A DNA stretch of 25,502 nt from UBA5972 sp964600965. GTDB lineage: Bacteria; Pseudomonadota; Alphaproteobacteria; Rhodobacterales; Rhodobacteraceae. A program made the translations under genes and the position numbers. Shown one piece after another: positions 16,941 through 23,519 of the stretch (the stretch's first letter is position 1; each line of letters opens with the position of its first letter). Below the pieces are notes generated by a model, which was not told the origin of the DNA, made no database searches, and worked only from the letters and a program-made list of their open reading frames with translations. Where the stretch lies: positions 1-25,502 of the forward strand of contig CAZRLO010000035.1 in the NCBI GenBank assembly GCA_964600965.1, read 5' to 3'.

Positions 16941-17726
16941 ATGATTGTCGTTGAGGACATTCACAAGCATTTCGGCGGATTTCGCGCAGTCGACGGCGCA
17001 AGTCTGGCGATCAGGAAGGGCTCCATCACCGGATTGATCGGCCCAAATGGTGCCGGAAAAACGACGCTTTTCAACGTGATTGCCGGTGTTCTTAAACCGA
17101 CTTCCGGGCGGGTGACGATGGAAGGCCAGGACGTGACCGGGCTGCCGCCACACGAATTGTTTCACCGGAACCTGCTCAGAACTTTTCAGATCGCACACGA
17201 ATTCACATCGATGAGCGTGCGGGAAAACCTGATGATGGTTCCCGGCAACCAGTCCGGCGAGGCGATCTGGAACACCTGGTTCGCCCGAAAGAAGATCATG
17301 GCCGAGGAACGGGCCCTGGCCGACAAGGCCGACGAAGTGCTGGCCTTTCTGACCATCGACCATCTGGCGGACGAGCGCGCAGGCAACCTGTCGGGCGGTC
17401 AGAAAAAGCTGCTGGAACTGGGCCGCACGATGATGGTGGACGCCAGGATGGTGTTTCTGGACGAGGTGGGCGCGGGCGTGAACCGCACGCTGCTGAACAC
17501 GATTGGCGACGCGATTGTCCGGCTGAACAAGGAACGCGGCTATACGTTCTGCGTGATCGAGCACGACATGGATTTCATCGCCAGACTATGTGAACCGGTG
17601 ATCTGCATGGCCGAGGGCAAGGTGCTTGCCGAAGGCACGATTGACGAGATCAAGAGCAATGAACAGGTGATCGAGGCCTATCTGGGCACCGGGCTGAAGA
17701 ACAAGGTCAAGGAGGGTGCGGTATGA
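16941..17726 (+). CDS. livG: Branched-chain-amino-acid-type ABC importer ATPase (LivG-like)
   Basis: Cytoplasmic ATPase that energises the importer with its LivF-like partner. The 261-residue protein contains Walker A in GLIGPNGAGKTTLF (about 31-44), the Q-loop around RTFQIAHEFTSMSVRENL, the signature LSGGQKKLLELGRT, Walker B in MVFLDE, and the H-loop in CVIEHDMDF. The insertion before the signature (NQSGEAIWNTWF) and the C-terminal VIEAYLG are typical of LivG. After Walker B the usual DEPxAGL is replaced by DEVGAGVN. I chose ATG 16941, preceded by a G-rich ribosome site; an in-frame GTG at 16932 is possible. Its stop overlaps a short ATG-initiated frame (ATGA). Confidence 0.93.
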   Translation: MIVVEDIHKHFGGFRAVDGASLAIRKGSITGLIGPNGAGKTTLFNVIAGVLKPTSGRVTMEGQDVTGLPPHELFHRNLLRTFQIAHEFTSMSVRENLMMVPGNQSGEAIWNTWFARKKIMAEERALADKADEVLAFLTIDHLADERAGNLSGGQKKLLELGRTMMVDARMVFLDEVGAGVNRTLLNTIGDAIVRLNKERGYTFCVIEHDMDFIARLCEPVICMAEGKVLAEGTIDEIKSNEQVIEAYLGTGLKNKVKEGAV

Positions 17727-17737
17727 AGGTACGGGAC

Positions 17738-17758
17738 GCCTCCGGCACGAGTATTTTT
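17738..17758 (+). repeat. Possible Rhodobacterales intergenic element (GCCTCCGGC...GAGTATTTTT)
   Basis: The sequence GCCTCCGGC followed by ACGAGTATTTTT resembles a short motif of the type GCCTCCGGCGGGAGTATTT that I recall as frequent between genes in Rhodobacteraceae. It lies 12 bases after the livG stop, inside the 184-base gap before livF. If it is that element, the small frame running through it (17723-17914) is probably not a protein. The resemblance is from memory and could be checked by counting occurrences in related genomes. Confidence 0.35.
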
Positions 17759-17910
17759 GCCAAAAAGAAACAGCGCGGTGCGACGCGCGCCTGCCAGATT
17801 CGGACTTCGAACAGGCCATCGGCAGGTACCGGGCCGCGCACTCCCCCGGCAAACAGGCGGGCGGGTTCCGGCCGGAATGCGCATTTCGCACAAATCCGGA
17901 GGGCGGCAAG

Positions 17911-18624
17911 TTGAGCGAACCGTTCCTGATCGGCGACGCCATGAGCGGCGGCTATGGCAAAGGGCCGAACATCCTGCATGACTGCACGGTGGCGGTGAAC
18001 CCGGGCGAGATTGCGGTGATCGTCGGCCCGAACGGCGCCGGGAAATCGACCGCGATGAAGGCGGTGTTCGGGATGCTGGATGTGCGCGAGGGCGCGGTGC
18101 GGCTGGATGGCGAGGATATCACGGCGTTGTCGCCGCAGGATCGGGTGGCCAAGGGCATGGCCTTCGTGCCCCAGACCAGCAACATTTTCACGTCGATGAC
18201 GGTCGAGGAAAACCTCGAGATGGGCGCGTTCCTGCGCCGCGACGACATCAGCGGCACCATGGAGCAGGTGTTCGACCTGTTCCCGATCCTGCGCGATAAA
18301 CGCGGCCAGGCCGCGGGCGAGCTTTCGGGCGGACAGCGCCAACAGGTGGCCGTGGGCCGGTCGTTGATGACCCAGCCCCGCGTGCTGATGCTGGACGAAC
18401 CGACCGCGGGCGTATCCCCGATCGTGATGGATGAGCTGTTCGATCGCATCATCGAGGTGGCCCGTACCGGGATTTCCATTCTGATGGTCGAGCAGAACGC
18501 GCGACAGGCGCTGGCGATTGCCGACAAGGGCTATGTGCTGGTGCAGGGACGCAACCGGTTCACCGACACGGGCGAGGCATTGCTGGCCGATCCCGAGGTT
18601 CGAAAAAGTTTCCTGGGGGGCTGA
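17911..18624 (+). CDS. livF: Branched-chain-amino-acid-type ABC importer ATPase (LivF-like)
   Basis: Second cytoplasmic ATPase of the importer. It shows Walker A in VIVGPNGAGKSTAMKA, Q-loop FVPQTSNIFTSMTVEENLEMG, signature ELSGGQRQQVAVGRSL, Walker B VLMLDEPTAGVSP and H-loop-region MVEQNARQAL (Gln in place of His, usual in LivF). The open frame extends back to 17716, but the extra 65 residues have no LivF similarity. I start at TTG 17911, seven bases after GGAGGG (17898-17903), giving 237 residues, the family's normal size; ATG 17941 is a shorter alternative. The stop is followed three bases later by the first permease gene. Unlike the rest of the operon it is separated from its upstream neighbour by 184 bases. 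Confidence 0.9.
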   Translation: MSEPFLIGDAMSGGYGKGPNILHDCTVAVNPGEIAVIVGPNGAGKSTAMKAVFGMLDVREGAVRLDGEDITALSPQDRVAKGMAFVPQTSNIFTSMTVEENLEMGAFLRRDDISGTMEQVFDLFPILRDKRGQAAGELSGGQRQQVAVGRSLMTQPRVLMLDEPTAGVSPIVMDELFDRIIEVARTGISILMVEQNARQALAIADKGYVLVQGRNRFTDTGEALLADPEVRKSFLGG

Positions 18625-18627
18625 AGC

Positions 18628-19641
18628 ATGGCGGATATCCTGAATGCGCTGGTCGTACTTGCCAATTTCGTCATCATCCCCGGCATTGCCTATGGCAGCC
18701 AACTGGCGCTGGGCGCGTTGGGGATCACGCTGATCTACGGCATTCTGCGGTTCTCGAACTTTGCGCATGGCGATTCGATGGCCTTTGGCGCGATGGTGGT
18801 GATCCTGGTCACCTGGTGGCTGCAATCGCTGGGCGTGTCCATCCACCCCCTGCCGACGGCACTGCTGGCGTTGCCTGTGGGCATTCTGGTGACCTGTATC
18901 CTGTTGCTGGGAACCGACCGGATCGTCTATCGGTTCTATCGAAAGGCCAAGGCGGCGCCGATCATTCTGGTAATGGCCTCGCTGGGGGTGATGTTCATCA
19001 TGAACGGGCTGGTGCGGTTCATCATCGGCCCCAACAATCAGCAGTTTGCCGACGGCGCCCGTTTCATCATCCGGGCAAGGGATTTCAAGGTGATGACCGG
19101 CCTTGACGAAGGGCTGACGATCAAGGTTTCCCAGGGCATCACCGTAATCACCGCGGTCGCGGTCGTGGCGGCCCTGTTCTGGTTCCTGAACCGGACCCGC
19201 ACCGGCAAATCCATGCGGGCCTTTTCCGACAACGAGGATCTGGCGCTGCTTTCGGGCATCAATCCCGAACGCGTGGTCATGATCACCTGGATCATCGTCG
19301 CCGCGCTGGCCACCATCGCCGGTACGCTTTACGGGATCGACAAGACGTTCAAACCATTCATCTATTTTCAGTTGCTGCTGCCGATGTTCGCGGCGGCGAT
19401 TGTCGGCGGGCTGGGCAATCCGCTGGGCGCCATTGCCGGCGGTTTCGTGATCGCGTTTTCCGAGGTGACGGTGACCTATGCCTTCAAGAAGGTGCTGATC
19501 TATCTGTTGCCGGAATCGCTTGAGCCGAACACCTTGTTTCAACTCTTGTCGACCGACTACAAATTCGCGGTCTCGTTTTCGATTCTGGTGCTGGTGCTCC
19601 TGTTCCGGCCGACCGGCATATTCAGGGGGCAGACGATATGA
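18628..19641 (+). CDS. livH: Branched-chain-amino-acid-type ABC importer permease (LivH-like)
   Basis: Inner membrane permease that forms the translocation path with the LivM-like protein. The 337-residue protein is largely hydrophobic with about eight segments. The N-terminal GIAYGSQLALGALGITLIYGILRFSNFAHGDSMAFGA is characteristic of LivH; the loop GLLSGINPERV-like region here reads LALLSGINPERVV, followed by IAGTLYGI and the conserved AAAIVGGLGNPLGAIAGGF near the C-terminus. It begins three bases after livF, and its stop overlaps the next permease start (ATGA), so both permeases are translationally coupled. Confidence 0.94.
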   Translation: MADILNALVVLANFVIIPGIAYGSQLALGALGITLIYGILRFSNFAHGDSMAFGAMVVILVTWWLQSLGVSIHPLPTALLALPVGILVTCILLLGTDRIVYRFYRKAKAAPIILVMASLGVMFIMNGLVRFIIGPNNQQFADGARFIIRARDFKVMTGLDEGLTIKVSQGITVITAVAVVAALFWFLNRTRTGKSMRAFSDNEDLALLSGINPERVVMITWIIVAALATIAGTLYGIDKTFKPFIYFQLLLPMFAAAIVGGLGNPLGAIAGGFVIAFSEVTVTYAFKKVLIYLLPESLEPNTLFQLLSTDYKFAVSFSILVLVLLFRPTGIFRGQTI

Positions 19642-20936
19642 ACACGCGCAACATCGTCTATTTCACCATCGTTTTCCTGCTGCTGGCCGGCGTCGGTCTG
19701 GTGCAAAGCTGGTCGGTGGCCTTTGCGCTATTGAACCTGTGCCTGATCTCGTCGGTCATGGCGTTGGGGGTGAACATCCAATGGGGATATGCCGGGCTGT
19801 TTTCGGTCGGCACGATGGGGTTTGTCGCGCTGGGCGGGGTGGCCACGGTCGTGACATCCATGCCACCGGTGCACGATGCGATCCGGGCCGGGGGGCTGGG
19901 CATTCTGGCGGCGATGATTGTTGCGGTCGCCACCGTCCTGATTGCGGCAAGGGTCTGGCGGCGCATGGCGGCCGGGCGCAACCGCACGCTGGCCATGACG
20001 GCCATACTGATCGGCGGCTTTTTCCTGTACCGGTTCATTTTCGATCCCGCCGTGGCGCGGATCGAGGCAGTGAACCCCGCAGGCACCGGCTATCTTGGCG
20101 GGCTGGGCCTGCCGATCCTGTTCAGTTGGATCGTGGGCGGCATTTTTGCCGCCGGTGCCGCCTGGGTCATCGGCAAGATTTCGCTGGGGTTGCGGTCGGA
20201 TTATCTGGCCATTGCCACGCTGGGCATTTCCGAAATCATCATTGCGGTGATCAAGAACGAGGATTGGCTGACGCGCGGCGTCAAGAACGTGAACGGCATT
20301 CCGCGCCCGACGTCCTATGAGGTGGACCTGCAGGCCAGCGAGCGTTTTATCGCCAATGTCGACTGGCTGGGGCTCGATCTGGTTTCGGCCTCGTCGCTAT
20401 ACGTCAAGTTTTCCTATGCGATCCTGTTCGCGATCGTGCTGGCGATCATCCTGTGGATGTCGGAAAAGGCGTTGAAATCGCCCTGGGGCCGGATGATGCG
20501 CGCGATCCGCGACAACGAAGAAGCCGCCGAGGCGATGGGCAAAGACGTCACCCGCCGCCATTTGCAGGTCTTCGTGCTGGGCTCGGCCGTCGTTGGCATC
20601 GCCGGCGCGATGCTGACCTCGCTTGACGGGCTGTTGACGCCGGGCACCTACCAGCCGTTGCGGTTCACCTTTCTGATCTGGGTGATGGTGATTGTCGGCG
20701 GTTCGGGGAACAATTGGGGGTCGGTGCTGGGGGGATTCCTGATCTGGTTCCTATGGATCGAAGTCGAACCCATCGGCCTGTGGCTGATGGACCTGATCAC
20801 ATCCGGCATGGCCGAGGACAGCTTTCTGCGGGACCACCTGCTGGGTTCGGCGGCACATATGCGCCTGCTGACCATGGGCGTAATCCTGTTGCTGGTGCTG
20901 CGGTTCTCGCCGCGCGGGCTGATCCCCGAGAAATAG
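19638..20936 (+). CDS. livM: Branched-chain-amino-acid-type ABC importer permease (LivM-like)
   Basis: Second inner membrane permease of the importer, 432 residues and multi-pass. LivM-type motifs are ALGVNIQWGYAGLFSVGTMGF, LRSDYLAIATLGISEII, GRMMRAIRDNEEAAEAMGKDV (cytoplasmic coupling loop) and VIVGGSGNNWGSVLGGF, ending LRFSPRGLIPEK. A central extension (about residues 75-175, with extra hydrophobic segments) makes it longer than the shortest family members. It starts inside the livH stop (ATGA). It is the last gene of the operon; no intrinsic terminator is visible in the 10 bases before the next promoter. Confidence 0.94.
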   Translation: MNTRNIVYFTIVFLLLAGVGLVQSWSVAFALLNLCLISSVMALGVNIQWGYAGLFSVGTMGFVALGGVATVVTSMPPVHDAIRAGGLGILAAMIVAVATVLIAARVWRRMAAGRNRTLAMTAILIGGFFLYRFIFDPAVARIEAVNPAGTGYLGGLGLPILFSWIVGGIFAAGAAWVIGKISLGLRSDYLAIATLGISEIIIAVIKNEDWLTRGVKNVNGIPRPTSYEVDLQASERFIANVDWLGLDLVSASSLYVKFSYAILFAIVLAIILWMSEKALKSPWGRMMRAIRDNEEAAEAMGKDVTRRHLQVFVLGSAVVGIAGAMLTSLDGLLTPGTYQPLRFTFLIWVMVIVGGSGNNWGSVLGGFLIWFLWIEVEPIGLWLMDLITSGMAEDSFLRDHLLGSAAHMRLLTMGVILLLVLRFSPRGLIPEK

Positions 20937-20945
20937 CGCCCCGGT

Positions 20946-20974
20946 TTGACTCGTCGCGCGACGGCGCGCATAAT
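20946..20974 (+). promoter_or_regulatory. Strong promoter of the exported hydrolase gene, with a palindrome in the spacer
   Basis: TTGACT (20946-20951, 5/6) and CATAAT (20969-20974, 5/6) are separated by exactly 17 bases, the best promoter match in the window together with that of lexA. The spacer begins with the perfect 12-bp palindrome CGTCGCGCGACG (20952-20963), adjacent to the -35, a position typical of repressor or MerR-type activator operators. The predicted transcript has about 100 bases of leader, including a short stem TCGGT/ACCGA at about 20983-20997. Confidence 0.65.
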
Positions 20975-21082
20975 AAAAAGCCTCGGTGCGGAACCGAAAA
21001 TTCATGTTTGGTCGCGCATATTCACCTGCGGCGCGGCAATCGGTCCGTTTGACCTGCACCGCAAAAATTCGGGGGAAAGACC

Positions 21083-21946
21083 ATGAATTTCGTGTTAAAT
21101 CTCGTTCTTGCTGGCGGCTTGCTTGGGTTTTCCCTGTTCGCCGCGCAACCGGCGATGGCCGGGGAAACGGTTCAGTTCACCTCGCCCGATATCCAGCCGA
21201 CGCCGTTCGCGCAGAAGCGGGCGAAAGCCAAGGGCGTTACGCTTGAACCTTCGCCTGGCATCACGTTTTCGGGGCTGCTGACGCGACCCCAGACCGCTGG
21301 TCCCAATCCGGCGGTCGTCATCCTGACCAGTTCGGGCGGGCGGTTGGCATCGCATGTGGACTGGGCGGAAATGTTGGCGGAATCGGGCTATGTGACCCTG
21401 TTGGTCGACAGCTTCGGCGCCCGGGGCGGGACCAATTTTCTGGACACCAAGGCGATCGACATGACCGTCGAAGGCTTTGCCGCCTTCACCTATCTTGCCG
21501 GATTGGCGGATGTTGACGGCGAACGGATCGGGATCATGGGGTTTTCGATGGGCGGCAGCTTTGTCTTTCCGATCATCCGCAGCGAAAACCGCCAGCGCCC
21601 GGACGATGTTGCCTATCGCGCGGCGGTGGCTTTCTACCCGACCTGCAATCTGGGGTATGACTATGACATTCCGGTTCTGGTTCTTTTTGGCACCAACGAC
21701 ACGTTGTCCTCGCTTGGCCAGTGCCAGTTGCTGGCCGGCGAACGCGGGGGCGAGGAAGGGGTCAGCCTGTTCGTGTACGAGGGGGTCTCGCATTTCTTTG
21801 ACAGCCGTGACTATGCGCAGGACGCGGATCTGCGCGGTGCCGACTGGAAGAAACCGCTGTGGTTCGATCAGCACCACTATGACGCGGCGGCACATGCCGA
21901 CAGCATCGTGCGCACGGTTGAATTTCTGGATCAGTACCTGAAATAG
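21083..21946 (+). CDS. Exported dienelactone hydrolase family protein
   Basis: Alpha/beta hydrolase of 287 residues with an N-terminal signal peptide (MNFVLNLVLAGGLLGFSLFA then AQPAMA, cleavage near residue 26), so it probably acts in the periplasm. The hydrolase fold shows PAVVILTSSGG, the nucleophile elbow GIMGFSMGGSF with Ser155, Asp206 in LFGTNDTLS and His237 in YEGVSHFFDS, giving a complete Ser-Asp-His triad. Classical dienelactone hydrolase uses Cys as nucleophile; Ser here suggests esterase or acyl hydrolase activity on an unknown substrate. The ribosome site is GGGGGAAAG before ATG 21083. It appears monocistronic behind its own strong promoter and is convergent with the DUF1223 gene. 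Confidence 0.88.
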   Translation: MNFVLNLVLAGGLLGFSLFAAQPAMAGETVQFTSPDIQPTPFAQKRAKAKGVTLEPSPGITFSGLLTRPQTAGPNPAVVILTSSGGRLASHVDWAEMLAESGYVTLLVDSFGARGGTNFLDTKAIDMTVEGFAAFTYLAGLADVDGERIGIMGFSMGGSFVFPIIRSENRQRPDDVAYRAAVAFYPTCNLGYDYDIPVLVLFGTNDTLSSLGQCQLLAGERGGEEGVSLFVYEGVSHFFDSRDYAQDADLRGADWKKPLWFDQHHYDAAAHADSIVRTVEFLDQYLK

Positions 21947-22302
21947 TGGATCGAACACGACATTGGCTTCCGCTGACAGCCGTCACACATTTCGCACAGG
22001 CAACGCGGATATCGCGAGCATGCCGCCGGCCCGGGTGACCCAACCAACACGCGTGACGGGTTCGGCCTTGAATCCAGCGCTCTAGCCCCGCCGATCGGGC
22101 GCAATCCCGCACTTCCGGCCGTGCATTACCACGGCGATTGGCCGGGAAGGCACATCCCAGCGGGGTCGCACAGGTTTTGGCCGGGATAATGTGACGGTCA
22201 CCTGCGCCCCCGCTTACCGCACCACCGCCCGTCGGCACATGGCTCTGGGCGCGTCAGGAAAAAGCTGCGCCGGGAAGCCAGGACCGTTCGATGGGGAAAG
22301 GT

Positions 22303-22317
22303 CGGCCTTTGGGGCCG
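22303..22317 (+). terminator. Weak candidate terminator hairpin (plus strand)
   Basis: CGGCC (22303-22307) pairs with GGCCG (22313-22317) around TTTGG and is followed by TGGGTATTATTTG, a loose T-rich stretch. It could end plus-strand transcription from the hydrolase gene, although it lies about 360 bases beyond that stop. Confidence 0.3.
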
Positions 22318-22348
22318 TGGGTATTATTTGATCCATAAATCAACATTC

Positions 22349-22365
22349 CGGCCACCGGGCGGCCG
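22349..22365 (-). terminator. Weak candidate terminator hairpin (minus strand)
   Basis: CGGCC (22349-22353) pairs with GGCCG (22361-22365). On the minus strand it is followed by GAATGTTGATTTATGG, a moderately T-rich tail. It lies 11 bases beyond the DUF1223 gene stop, where a terminator for that gene would be expected. The stem is only five pairs. Confidence 0.35.
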
Positions 22366-22376
22366 ACCGATCCGGT

Positions 22377-23075
22377 TCAGCGCAGCACCTTGGCCGCGAT
22401 GATCGGGCCGAACCCTTCGGACTGCACCAGCACCACCACGGGTTCCGGCCCGGTGATCTTGGCGCGGGTGGCGACGCTGCTGCGGCCATTCCAGGACAGG
22501 ATCGGTTTCCAGTAGGTCACGATGTTGGAATAGACGATTTGCCGTCCGGCGTTTTCACCGGCGCGGATCTGCACGGTTTTTTCCGGAACGAACCGCACGA
22601 GCTGAACGACCGACCGCCCGACCGGCCCGTTGATCGCGCGCAGGCCCACCACCAGCATCCCGTTGCTGCGGTGAAGGTCGATTTCGACCATGTCGGGGCG
22701 ATTGGCGTGAAACGCGATCAGGTTCTGCACCTGATGCGCACGGTTTCCGATGGCGTGGCTGACCCCCTGAACCACCACTTGCGGCGTATAGACGGTGCGC
22801 TTGTTCGCGGCCTTGGCATAGGCGCGCTGGCGGCCGGAGAACGCCGCACTGGCGAACCGGTCGGGCCAGCCGAGATAATCCCAGTAATCCACATGCAGCG
22901 CCAGTGGGATGACATCATCGCGCGTCGCAAGACGCGAGATGATCGCGTCGGCCGGTGGGCAGGACGAACAACCCTGTGACGTAAAAAGCTCGACCACGAC
23001 CGGCTGATCCTGGGCCACGGTTGGGGTCGAAAAGGCCAGCAGAGACAGGGTCAGCAGAATTGAGATCATTCGCAT
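22377..23075 (-). CDS. DUF1223 family exported thioredoxin-like protein
   Basis: A 232-residue protein. The signal peptide is MRMISILLTLSLLAFSTPTVA, so it is exported. The mature N-terminus reads VVVELFTSQGCSSCPPADAI, the hallmark of DUF1223, with a CxxC pair at Cys36 and Cys39 in a thioredoxin-like fold. HVDYWDYLGWPDRFASAAFSGRQRAYA and YTPQVVVQG are further family signatures. A redox role in the periplasm is plausible from the CxxC, but the family's function is not established as far as I know. I chose ATG 23075, which gives a normal signal peptide; ATG 23105 or GTG 23108 would add 10-11 charged residues in front. The ribosome site is weak for all. Confidence 0.87.
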   Translation of the reverse strand: MRMISILLTLSLLAFSTPTVAQDQPVVVELFTSQGCSSCPPADAIISRLATRDDVIPLALHVDYWDYLGWPDRFASAAFSGRQRAYAKAANKRTVYTPQVVVQGVSHAIGNRAHQVQNLIAFHANRPDMVEIDLHRSNGMLVVGLRAINGPVGRSVVQLVRFVPEKTVQIRAGENAGRQIVYSNIVTYWKPILSWNGRSSVATRAKITGPEPVVVLVQSEGFGPIIAAKVLR

Positions 23076-23163
23076 GTTTGAATTTCTTGCCCGGTTGCTG
23101 CGCATCACTTATTCATAGGCAGCATCGCCTGCCAAGACCAATCAAGCCTTTGCGAGGGGAGTG

Positions 23164-23436
23164 TTACAAACCGGCAAGGGGTGGTTCCGGCAAAGGCGGC
23201 GCACCGATCTCATAGACATCGAACGTCACCAGATCGTCCCACCGCGCGAACCATGCCGCGAACAGGGCCGGATCGTCGGTCTGCATCAGTTGAAAACACC
23301 GGCACCGATCCGCGCTGAGCCAGCTCTGGACGTAGGAAAGCCCCGAGGGCAGCATCCGCCCCTTGTCGTGAAACCGCGCGTAAACCGCGTCGCTCGCGCC
23401 CGGTTTGAAATGCTCGATGATCATGTAGGTTTTCAT
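23164..23436 (-). CDS. DUF3303 family small protein
   Basis: A 90-residue protein starting MKTYMIIEHFKPGASDAVYA and continuing FHDKGRMLPSGLSYVQSWLS, ADRCRCFQLMQTDDPALFAAW and WDDLVTFDVYEI, the layout of the DUF3303 family (a short ferredoxin-like alpha/beta fold). It has no signal peptide or membrane segment, so it is probably cytoplasmic. Function unknown. The frame stays open upstream to 23610, but that extension reads through the hairpins after acnA and into acnA itself, so ATG 23436 is the better start; no clear Shine-Dalgarno is seen. It lies between acnA and the DUF1223 gene on the same strand. Confidence 0.83.
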   Translation of the reverse strand: MKTYMIIEHFKPGASDAVYARFHDKGRMLPSGLSYVQSWLSADRCRCFQLMQTDDPALFAAWFARWDDLVTFDVYEIGAPPLPEPPLAGL

Positions 23437-23466
23437 TGAAAGAGCGTACGGCCATGTCCGCACGCG

Positions 23467-23507
23467 CCGCAACCGCCTGTTGCGGTCATCCCCGCGCAGG
23501 CGGGGAT
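23467..23507. repeat. Two adjacent perfect hairpins (REP-like) after acnA
   Basis: CCGCAAC (23467-23473) pairs with GTTGCGG (23479-23485) around five bases. Two bases on, ATCCCCGC (23488-23495) pairs with GCGGGGAT (23500-23507) around GCAG. The second is of the GTCATCCCCGCxxAGGCGGGGAT type found repeatedly between genes in many proteobacteria (its translation DPRLRGDD is a familiar spurious peptide). It lies 13 bases past the acnA stop. Neither stem has a clean T-run. They could protect or end the acnA transcript. Confidence 0.7.
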
Positions 23508-23519
23508 CACGTGCCGTTC

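Larger units (their letters stand above)
21947..22376. other. 430-base region without a recognisable gene
   Basis: No frame here has a family resemblance or a convincing ribosome site; the one long frame (minus strand, 21762-22238) overlaps the hydrolase gene and has an Arg/Pro/Ala/Gly-rich composition typical of an antisense shadow. The region contains a perfect GTGAC-G-GTCAC inverted repeat (22191-22201) and two short GC stems near its right end. Both flanking genes point into it, so it holds two 3' ends. Confidence 0.6.

Noticed and set aside
17716..17910. 65-residue N-terminal extension of livF
   Set aside because: It has no ABC ATPase similarity and LivF proteins are about 235-250 residues; GGAGGG precedes TTG 17911 at the right distance.
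17707..19542. 611-codon minus-strand frame opposite livF and livH
   Set aside because: It is antisense to two well-supported importer genes and has His/Arg/Gln-rich composition without motifs.
22191..22201. GTGAC-G-GTCAC palindrome as a possible CRP/FNR-type site
   Set aside because: The half-site spacing does not fit the CRP/FNR consensus, and no plus-strand gene start follows.
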